Positions 57,653 to 64,000 of a stretch of DNA of 64,000 nt are shown one piece after another. How positions within the stretch are numbered: position 1 is the stretch's first letter; each line of letters begins with the position of its first letter. The DNA is from Paracoccus sp. SCSIO 75233 (GTDB lineage: Bacteria; Pseudomonadota; Alphaproteobacteria; Rhodobacterales; Rhodobacteraceae). Position numbers and translations under genes: made by a program. The stretch lies in NCBI RefSeq assembly GCF_027912675.1, contig NZ_CP115757.1, positions 2,873,501 to 2,937,500 of the forward strand, given 5' to 3'. The notes below the pieces were generated by a model. The model was not told where the DNA came from and did not search any database. It saw nothing but the letters and a program-made list of their open reading frames with translations.

Positions 57653-58153
57653 ATGGCTTCGTTTCTTCGCCGCATCGACGGCCTGATCGAAATTCTTGCC
57701 GGTGTCGGTGTGCTCGCCTACTGCGCCGCTGCCCTGATAAGCGTGGCGGATGTGATCGGTCGCCGGATTGGGACGCCGGTGCCGGGTGTCGTGGATCTGG
57801 TCCAGCTTTTCATCATGGCGGGGGCCTGGTTGTCGATCCCCTGGGGCTTTTCGGTCGCCGCGCATGTCGGCGTCGATTTTCTTATCGAAAGATTACCGCG
57901 CGGGATTGGCCGCAGCCTGCATGGTATCGCGGCTGCATCTGCGATGCTGCTGATGCTGTTCATCTTTACCGAGTGCATTCCGGCCTACCGGATGCAGATG
58001 ATGCTTGGCGACAAATCCCAGCAGCTTGGCATCTCCATCGGGTTTTATTGGACGCCGCTGCTGATTGGCGTCGCTGCATCCGTCCTCGCCCTTATCCCGG
58101 TTCTGATGCGCCTGTTTCTGGATCTGCCGCAGACCCGGCATGCCACCCATTGA
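57653..58153 (+). CDS. dctQ: TRAP transporter small permease subunit (DctQ family)
   Basis: A 166-residue membrane protein with four transmembrane helices and the DctQ pattern (VADVIGRRIGTPVPGVVDLVQ, GAWLSIPWGFSVAAHVGVDF). It joins DctM in the inner-membrane transporter. The gene follows a strong ribosome site (AAGGAAA) and precedes dctM by 10 bp. Confidence 0.9.
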   Translation: MASFLRRIDGLIEILAGVGVLAYCAAALISVADVIGRRIGTPVPGVVDLVQLFIMAGAWLSIPWGFSVAAHVGVDFLIERLPRGIGRSLHGIAAASAMLLMLFIFTECIPAYRMQMMLGDKSQQLGISIGFYWTPLLIGVAASVLALIPVLMRLFLDLPQTRHATH

Positions 58154-58163
58154 GGTTTGAACA

Positions 58164-59453
58164 ATGTCCATGCCACTGATCGGCCTTGCCGGTTTTGTCC
58201 TGACGCTGATGCTGATCGCCACGGGCTTTCCGGTCGCCATCTCAATGTCGCTCATCGGGTTGGCCGGAATTGCGCTGAGCGGCGGGTTCGGGCAGGCTGC
58301 CTATGTGTTGTCGACCGCTCCGTTCGAAGCCATCTTTCCTTACAGCTTCAGCGTCATACCGCTATTTGTCCTGATGGGCGTGTTTTCTGCCCATGCGGGC
58401 CTGTCGAGATCGCTTTTCGATGTGATCAATGCCTTTGTCGGTCGGTGGCGGGGCGGTCTGGCGGTGTCGACGGTTGGCGCGTCAGCCGTGTTCGGGGCGA
58501 TTTGCGGGTCATCGCTGGCGACGGTCGCCACGATTGGCCGGGTCGCGATGCCAGAGATGCGGCGATATAACTATGACGACAGCCTCGCCGCGGCCTCTGT
58601 CGCTGCAGGAGGGACGCTCGGGGTGCTGATCCCGCCATCGATCATTCTGGTCATCTTCGGCCTGCTGACTCAGACGCCGATCGGGGCATTGTTCATGGGC
58701 GCGATAATTCCGGGCCTGCTTGGCACCGTACTTTATGCTTTTGCGGTTATGATCAGGGTCCGGCGCCGCCCCGAGCTGGCGCCCGCGGGCGAGGTGGTCG
58801 GTTGGGGGCAGAGGATCTCCCTCTTGCTGCGCGTCTGGCCGGTTCTGGCGTTGTTCGGAACCGTCATCGGCGGAATGCAGTTGGGCTGGTTCTCTCCGAC
58901 CGAGGCTGCGGCAGTGGGCGCGTGCGGCGCGTTCTTGCTCGCGCTGGCAACGGGCGGGCTGAACCTGCCGGTGCTGCGCGACATCATGCGTGAAACGGCG
59001 GCGCTGACGGGGATGATCTTCCTCATCCTGATCGGCGCATCGTTCTTCAATTTCTTTCTGGAAACCACCGGCCTGCCGATGATGCTGGCTCAGGTGATCG
59101 GCCAGTCGGGTTTGCACCCGACAATCGTGATGATCCTGATCCTGCTGTTCTACATCGTGCTTGGCTGTTTCATGGACTCGATGTCGATGGTGCTGCTGAC
59201 CGTCCCGCTGCTCGCGCCAGTTGCGCTGGCGCTGGAATATGACATGGTCTGGTTCGGTGTGCTGGTCGTGACGGTTGCCGAAATCGGGCTCATCACCCCG
59301 CCCGTCGGCATGAACCTGTTCGTTGTGCAGGCGACCGTGCCGGGGTTGCGGCAGGAAACCGTGATCCGCGGGATCGTCCCGTTTATCGGCGCGGATGTCC
59401 TGCGGCTCGCCCTTTTGCTGATCTTCCCGTGGCTGGTCTGGTCCGGAATGTGA
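58164..59453 (+). CDS. dctM: TRAP transporter large permease subunit (DctM family)
   Basis: A 429-residue inner-membrane protein with about twelve helices, driven by the sodium gradient. The conserved VFGAICGSSLATVATIGRVAMPEM, GTLGVLIPPSIILVIFG and EIGLITPPVGMNLFVV blocks are present. It is the last gene of dctPQM; convergent pyrF begins 6 bp beyond its stop. Confidence 0.94.
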   Translation: MSMPLIGLAGFVLTLMLIATGFPVAISMSLIGLAGIALSGGFGQAAYVLSTAPFEAIFPYSFSVIPLFVLMGVFSAHAGLSRSLFDVINAFVGRWRGGLAVSTVGASAVFGAICGSSLATVATIGRVAMPEMRRYNYDDSLAAASVAAGGTLGVLIPPSIILVIFGLLTQTPIGALFMGAIIPGLLGTVLYAFAVMIRVRRRPELAPAGEVVGWGQRISLLLRVWPVLALFGTVIGGMQLGWFSPTEAAAVGACGAFLLALATGGLNLPVLRDIMRETAALTGMIFLILIGASFFNFFLETTGLPMMLAQVIGQSGLHPTIVMILILLFYIVLGCFMDSMSMVLLTVPLLAPVALALEYDMVWFGVLVVTVAEIGLITPPVGMNLFVVQATVPGLRQETVIRGIVPFIGADVLRLALLLIFPWLVWSGM

Positions 59454-59459
59454 GCCGGT

Positions 59460-60146
59460 TCAGGGCAGTTCGTCCAGAATAGCCTGCGCCGCCGCGCGCG
59501 GATCGGCAGCCTGCCAGACCGGGCGACCGACGACGATATGATCGGCCCCCGCCGAGATTGCATCGGCCGGTGTTTCCACGCGTTTCTGGTCACCGAGTGC
59601 GGCACCGTTTGGCCGTACACCGGGGGTGACGATCAGCCGGCCTTCGGATTCCGGCAGCGCGCGAATGGCCGTCGCCTCGCGGGGCGAGGCAATGACACCA
59701 TCCGCCCCGGCCTCGAACGCGCGCACGGCGCGCTCCACAGTCAGGTCATGCAGATCACCCGGCGCGATCATTGCGGCGTCCAGATCTGCCCGATCCAGCG
59801 AGGTCAGCACCGTGACGCCGAGAATTTTCGTCTGTGATCCCGCAGCACCTTCCTTCGCCGCGCGAACCACATGCGGATCGCCATGCACGGTCAGAAAATC
59901 CAGATCGAACTGGGCCAGACCACGGACGGCCGCTTCGACGGTCGCGCCGATGTCGAACAGCTTCATGTCGAGAAACACCCGCTTGCCCCGTTCGTCCTTC
60001 AGCTCACGCGCCAGCGCCAGACCCCCGCCGGTCAGCATCCCGAGGCCGATCTTGTAGAACGACACAGCATCCCCGATCCGATCCGCCAGCTCCTGTCCGG
60101 CAAGCGCATTTCCGACGTCGAGTGCTACGATCAGGCGGTCGTCCAA
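59460..60146 (-). CDS. pyrF: Orotidine 5'-phosphate decarboxylase
   Basis: A 228-residue enzyme for the last step of UMP synthesis. The catalytic stretch FLDMKLFDIGATV, the phosphate-binding TPGVRP and the C-terminal GADHIVVGRPVWQAADP are clear. I use TTG at 60146 (LDDRLIVALDV), with GAAAGGAT upstream as its ribosome site, because the frame continues upstream but reads only leader sequence. It is convergent with dctM. Confidence 0.93.
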   Translation of the reverse strand: MDDRLIVALDVGNALAGQELADRIGDAVSFYKIGLGMLTGGGLALARELKDERGKRVFLDMKLFDIGATVEAAVRGLAQFDLDFLTVHGDPHVVRAAKEGAAGSQTKILGVTVLTSLDRADLDAAMIAPGDLHDLTVERAVRAFEAGADGVIASPREATAIRALPESEGRLIVTPGVRPNGAALGDQKRVETPADAISAGADHIVVGRPVWQAADPRAAAQAILDELP

Positions 60147-60391
60147 GGCGGTATCCTTTCGAGAAGATATATTTGCAGGGGGCTCTCTCACGGCCTTAGC
60201 CAATAAAGCGCATCGATGCCAGACCGACCAGTATGACAAAAGACTGAAAATGCGGGGCGATTGCTGTCTTGCGGAACTTCTTACTATTGCATCGCATACC
60301 CTGCATACCCATCTGAAACCCGAAGACCCGCGACGACATTGTGCCAGATCTGGGCGGTGCCAAAGGCGGGGGCTGCAAAGGAGAGATGTCC

Positions 60392-63031
60392 ATGGATATG
60401 GAAAAATTTACCGAACGTTCGCGCGGGTTTATGCAGGCTGCGCAGACGATTGCGATCCGCGAGGAAAATCAGCGGGTCATGCCGGAACACCTGCTGAAGG
60501 CCCTGATGGATGACGATCAGGGGTTTGCGTCCAATCTCATCACGAAATCCGGGGGCGATGCGAAATCGGTGCGGCAGGCGGTCGATGCTGCCGTTGCGAA
60601 GCTGCCGAAAGTGTCGGGCGGTGACGGGCAGGTCTATGTCGATCCCAGCATGGTCCGGGTTCTGGACGAGGCGCAGAAGCTTGCGGACAAGGCGGGTGAC
60701 AGTTTTGTTCCTGCCGAGCGTATTCTGACCGCGCTCGCGATTGCCAACACCAATGCGAGGGATGCGCTTGCGGCAGGGAATGTCAGCGCGCAGCAACTGA
60801 ACTCTGCGATTAACGATATTCGGAAGGGCCGAACCGCCGACAGTGCGAGTGCCGAGGACAGCTATGAGGCGCTGTCGAAATACGCCCGCAACCTGACCGA
60901 GGCGGCGGAAGAGGGCAAGATTGACCCGATCATCGGCCGCGACGAGGAAATCCGCCGCGCCATGCAGGTGCTGTCGCGCCGGACCAAGAACAATCCGGTG
61001 CTGATTGGTGAGCCGGGCGTGGGGAAGACCGCCATTGCCGAGGGGCTGGCGCTTCGGATCGTCGATGGTGACGTGCCGGAAAGCCTGCGGGACAAGCAGC
61101 TTTGGGCGCTCGATATGGGTGCTTTGATCGCCGGGGCGAAATATCGTGGCGAATTTGAAGAGCGGCTGAAGGCGGTTCTCAAGGAAATCGAGAATGCAGC
61201 GGGTGAGGTCGTGTTGTTCATCGACGAGCTGCACACGCTGGTCGGCGCAGGCAAAACCGATGGCGCAATGGATGCCGCGAACCTGATCAAGCCCGCGCTT
61301 GCCCGGGGCGAATTGCATTGTGTCGGTGCCACCACGCTGGACGAGTACCGCAAATATATTGAGAAGGACGCCGCACTTGCCCGCCGTTTCCAGCCCGTCA
61401 TGGTTGAAGAACCGACGGTCGAGGACACGATCAGCATCCTGCGCGGCATCAAGGAGAAATACGAGCTTCACCACGGTGTCCGCATTTCCGACGGCGCGCT
61501 CGTCGCGGCGGCGGAGTTGTCGCATCGCTACATTACCGACCGTTTCCTGCCGGACAAGGCCATCGATCTTGTCGATGAGGCCGCGTCGCGGTTGCGGATG
61601 GAGGTGGATTCCAAGCCGGAAGAACTCGACGCGCTTGACCGGCAGATCCTGCAAATGCAGATCGAGGCCGAGGCGCTGAAGAAAGAGGATGACGCCGCCA
61701 GCAAGGACCGGCTGGGTCGGCTGGAGAAGGAGTTGGGCGATCTGACCGACCAGTCGAAGGCGATGACCGCCCGCTGGCAGGCGGAGCGTGACAAGCTGGA
61801 AGGCTCCCGCAATCTCAAGGAGCAGCTCGACCGGGCGCGTGCCGAGCTGGATCAGGCCAAGCGAGAGGGCAATCTCGCCCGCGCGGGTGAGCTGTCCTAT
61901 GGCATCATTCCCGGACTGGAAAAGCAGCTTGCCAAGAGTGAAGGCGGTGACGGCACAGACGGCGTGATGGTCGAGGAGGCCGTCCGGCCCGAGCAGATCG
62001 CGGAGGTCGTCGAACGCTGGACCGGCATCCCGACCAGCAAGATGCTGGAGGGCGAGCGCGAGAAGCTGCTGAAGATGGAAGAAATCCTCGGCAAGCGCGT
62101 TATCGGCCAGTCCGAGGCGGTGACGGCGATCTCCCGCTCCGTCCGTCGTGCGCGCGCCGGGCTGAACGAGGAAAGCCGTCCTCTGGGCAGCTTCCTGTTC
62201 CTCGGCCCGACCGGCGTTGGCAAGACCGAACTGACCAAGGCGATGGCGGAATATATGTTCGACGATGAGAATGCGATGATCCGCATCGACATGTCGGAAT
62301 ATATGGAGAAACACGCCGTCGCCCGTCTGATCGGCGCGCCTCCGGGCTATGTCGGCTATGACGAGGGCGGGGCGCTGACGGAGGCCGTGCGCCGCAGGCC
62401 CTACTCGGTGATCCTGTTCGATGAGGTCGAAAAGGCGCATCCGGATGTGTTCAACGTGCTGCTTCAGGTGCTGGATGACGGTCAGCTGACCGACAGTCAG
62501 GGCCGTAAGGTGGATTTCAAGAACACGCTGATCGTGCTGACCTCCAACCTCGGCAGTCAGGCCCTGTCGACCCTGCCGGATGAGGCGGATTCGACCGATG
62601 CCCGCAAGGACGTCATGGACGCGGTGCGCGCGCATTTCCGCCCCGAGTTCCTGAACCGTCTGGACGAGATCATCATCTTCCGCCGTCTGACGCGCGAGAA
62701 TATGGATGGCATCGTCAAAATTCAGCTTGCGTTGCTGGAGGCGCGGCTGGCGGCCCGGAAAATCTCGCTCGATCTGGATGAGAAGGCGATGAAATGGCTG
62801 GCGGATGAAGGCTATGATCCGGTGTTCGGTGCGCGTCCGCTGAAGCGGGTGATACAGCGGGCTTTGCAGGACCCGCTGGCTGAAATGCTGCTCGCTGGCG
62901 AGGTGCTGGATGGGCAGACCGTGCATGTCAGCGCGGGCGATGACGGCCTGCTGGTCGGCAACCATATCGGGACCGCCGGGCACAAGCTGGGTGCCGTGGG
63001 CGAGGGTCCGAAGGACGCGACGCTGCACTGA
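60392..63031 (+). CDS. clpB: ATP-dependent disaggregase ClpB
   Basis: An 879-residue AAA+ disaggregase that works with DnaK to recover proteins from aggregates. The N-domain (1-145) has [18 protein letters not shown]; Walker A1 GEPGVGKT is at 206-213, the coiled-coil M domain at ~410-530, and Walker A2 GPTGVGKT at 605-612. These positions equal those of E. coli ClpB, which supports the ATG at 60392 (AAGGAG site 8 bases upstream). A terminator follows. I see no clear heat-shock promoter in the 245-bp gap before it. Confidence 0.96.
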   Translation: MDMEKFTERSRGFMQAAQTIAIREENQRVMPEHLLKALMDDDQGFASNLITKSGGDAKSVRQAVDAAVAKLPKVSGGDGQVYVDPSMVRVLDEAQKLADKAGDSFVPAERILTALAIANTNARDALAAGNVSAQQLNSAINDIRKGRTADSASAEDSYEALSKYARNLTEAAEEGKIDPIIGRDEEIRRAMQVLSRRTKNNPVLIGEPGVGKTAIAEGLALRIVDGDVPESLRDKQLWALDMGALIAGAKYRGEFEERLKAVLKEIENAAGEVVLFIDELHTLVGAGKTDGAMDAANLIKPALARGELHCVGATTLDEYRKYIEKDAALARRFQPVMVEEPTVEDTISILRGIKEKYELHHGVRISDGALVAAAELSHRYITDRFLPDKAIDLVDEAASRLRMEVDSKPEELDALDRQILQMQIEAEALKKEDDAASKDRLGRLEKELGDLTDQSKAMTARWQAERDKLEGSRNLKEQLDRARAELDQAKREGNLARAGELSYGIIPGLEKQLAKSEGGDGTDGVMVEEAVRPEQIAEVVERWTGIPTSKMLEGEREKLLKMEEILGKRVIGQSEAVTAISRSVRRARAGLNEESRPLGSFLFLGPTGVGKTELTKAMAEYMFDDENAMIRIDMSEYMEKHAVARLIGAPPGYVGYDEGGALTEAVRRRPYSVILFDEVEKAHPDVFNVLLQVLDDGQLTDSQGRKVDFKNTLIVLTSNLGSQALSTLPDEADSTDARKDVMDAVRAHFRPEFLNRLDEIIIFRRLTRENMDGIVKIQLALLEARLAARKISLDLDEKAMKWLADEGYDPVFGARPLKRVIQRALQDPLAEMLLAGEVLDGQTVHVSAGDDGLLVGNHIGTAGHKLGAVGEGPKDATLH

Positions 63032-63054
63032 TCCAGCCGGACGAACATATGAAG

Positions 63055-63082
63055 AAGCCCCACCTGATCGGCGGGGCTTTTT
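63055..63082 (+). terminator. Intrinsic terminator after clpB
   Basis: A 7-bp stem AAGCCCC/GGGGCTT, with two further pairs inside, and a run of T. It ends the clpB transcript on the plus strand. Confidence 0.88.
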
Positions 63083-63194
63083 CACGACAGAAAATCTCGC
63101 TCAAACGAAATTGTGAGGTAACTTTTCCGGCCTCTCGCCCGTACCCTTGATACGAGCTTTTCGATTTTTCCGATTCCAATGGTAGGAGCGCGCC

Positions 63195-64000
63195 ATGAAA
63201 CTAAGCTGGTCCGATGTCACCCCTGAAGCCGTCTGGCTGAACCGACGCAGCTTCATGGCGGGCGCCGCTGCCGGTGCCGCCACGCTTTCGGCAGGTTCGG
63301 CACTTGCTCTCAGCGGCGCGCCCTCGCGCCTGTCGACCGATGAAAAGCCGAACAGCTTCGAGGAGATCACCAATTACAATAATTTTTACGAGTTTGGTTT
63401 CGGCAAAGAGGATCCGGCGCGCTATTCCGATGCCATGACAACGGACCCCTGGTCGGTGGAGATTGGTGGTATGGTGGAGCGGCCCGGCAGTTACGGGGTC
63501 GAGGATCTTGCGCCCGAAAACGCTCTGGAAGAACGTATCTACCGGCTTCGCTGCGTCGAAGCCTGGTCGATGGTGATCCCGTGGCTTGGCGTTCCGCTGG
63601 CATCGGCGCTGAACAAGGCCGGAGTCGAGCCGGGGGCGAAATTCGTGCGATTTGAAACGCTCTACAGGCCGGAGGAGATGCGGGCGCAGCGTGGCGGCGG
63701 CATTGACTGGCCGTATCACGAGGGGTTGCGGATCGACGAGGCCATGCATCCGCTGACGATTCTGGCCACGGGTCTTTATGACAAACCGATGCCCAATCAG
63801 AACGGCGCGCCGATTCGGCTGGTCGTGCCGTGGAAATATGGGTTCAAGTCGATCAAATCGATCGTGAAGATCACGCTGACCGATTCCCAGCCTTCGACGA
63901 GTTGGGAAACGCTGCAACCGCGCGAATACGGTTTCTACGCCAACGTGAATCCCGAGGTGGATCACCCGCGCTGGAGTCAGGCGACGGAGCGTCGGATCGG
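63195..64000 (+). CDS. msrP: Protein-methionine-sulfoxide reductase catalytic subunit MsrP (3' partial)
   Basis: The first 268 residues of a molybdopterin enzyme of the YedY/MsrP type, which repairs methionine sulfoxide in the periplasm. The Tat signal is [19 protein letters not shown] at residues ~16-34. Other family blocks are [28 protein letters not shown] with the Cys that binds the molybdenum, and [17 protein letters not shown]. An AGGAG ribosome site at 63184 supports the ATG at 63195. The gene runs off the window; msrQ would be expected downstream. Confidence 0.93.
   Translation, partial: MKLSWSDVTPEAVWLNRRSFMAGAAAGAATLSAGSALALSGAPSRLSTDEKPNSFEEITNYNNFYEFGFGKEDPARYSDAMTTDPWSVEIGGMVERPGSYGVEDLAPENALEERIYRLRCVEAWSMVIPWLGVPLASALNKAGVEPGAKFVRFETLYRPEEMRAQRGGGIDWPYHEGLRIDEAMHPLTILATGLYDKPMPNQNGAPIRLVVPWKYGFKSIKSIVKITLTDSQPSTSWETLQPREYGFYANVNPEVDHPRWSQATERRI

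Noticed and set aside
60147..60391. Heat-shock (sigma-32) promoter before clpB
   Set aside because: CTTG occurs near 60265 but no matching -10 region stands at the right distance; I would not call it.
60284..63085. Long open frame antisense to clpB
   Set aside because: clpB is a full, correctly spaced family member; the antisense reading has no known domain and comes from codon bias.
1..64000. Prophage, insertion sequence or CRISPR array
   Set aside because: No integrase, transposase, terminal inverted repeats or regularly spaced direct repeats were seen; gaps are short and the gene order is mostly that expected for the family.

Overview
The window is chromosomal DNA of a GC-rich alphaproteobacterium, most likely a member of the Rhodobacteraceae (Paracoccus/Rhodobacter relatives). 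The reasons are the gene order dnaQ-coaE-aroE | hemJ-rho-mnmE-mnmG-rsmG-parA-parB, a PhyR stress regulator, families concentrated in this group (DUF2125, DUF2853, IalB-like, split PqiA), and the high GC content with many overlapping start and stop codons. No phage, insertion sequence or CRISPR array is visible. The window is mostly core genome with a few accessory islands. The genus cannot be fixed from the sequence alone.

Layout. 1-4733: a partial phyR, an RNA methyltransferase with an apparent CTG start, then minus-strand yihY, dnaQ, coaE and aroE. 4734-5101: an AT-rich gap with several DnaA-box-like sites, placed where the Caulobacter chromosome origin lies and where gene direction flips. 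This is my candidate oriC. 5102-12316: plus-strand hemJ, rho, mnmE, mnmG, rsmG, parA, parB. Two parS sites sit on the start regions of mnmG and rsmG. 12313-15502: a minus-strand chain of DUF454, hemW, a Rid protein, rdgB and rph. 15564-17832: hrcA, grpE and a ClpP-like protease. 17970-20553: ahcY-metK (activated methyl cycle). 20740-21666: glucokinase.

21752-29679 is the tamA-tamB outer-membrane assembly pair; TamB has 2002 residues and carries about 9.6 tandem repeats of roughly 99 residues. 29783-34252: DUF2853, DUF2125, a PmbA-like protease and a CysQ-like phosphatase. 34253-38302: a minus-strand pqiA-pqiA-pqiB-pqiC lipid-transport operon. 38577-44359: a short flagellar operon (motB, flgE, flgK, flgL, flgI). 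44591-46974: wecB-wecC for UDP-ManNAcA. 47359-52568: an atypical SDR, DUF1269, mtgA, rlmN, an IalB-like protein and a class-3-type L-asparaginase.

52682-54477: bL36, tRNA-Val(GAC), an N-formylglutamate amidohydrolase and a Nudix hydrolase. 54871-59453: a GntR (FCD) regulator, an IclR regulator and a TRAP transporter (dctPQM), with inverted repeats in both regulatory gaps. 59460-64000: pyrF, clpB and the start of a Tat-exported msrP that runs off the window.

The most notable items are the oriC/parS layout, the TamB repeat array, and a 21-22 bp element found downstream of two transcription units that also occurs exactly inside a coding sequence.
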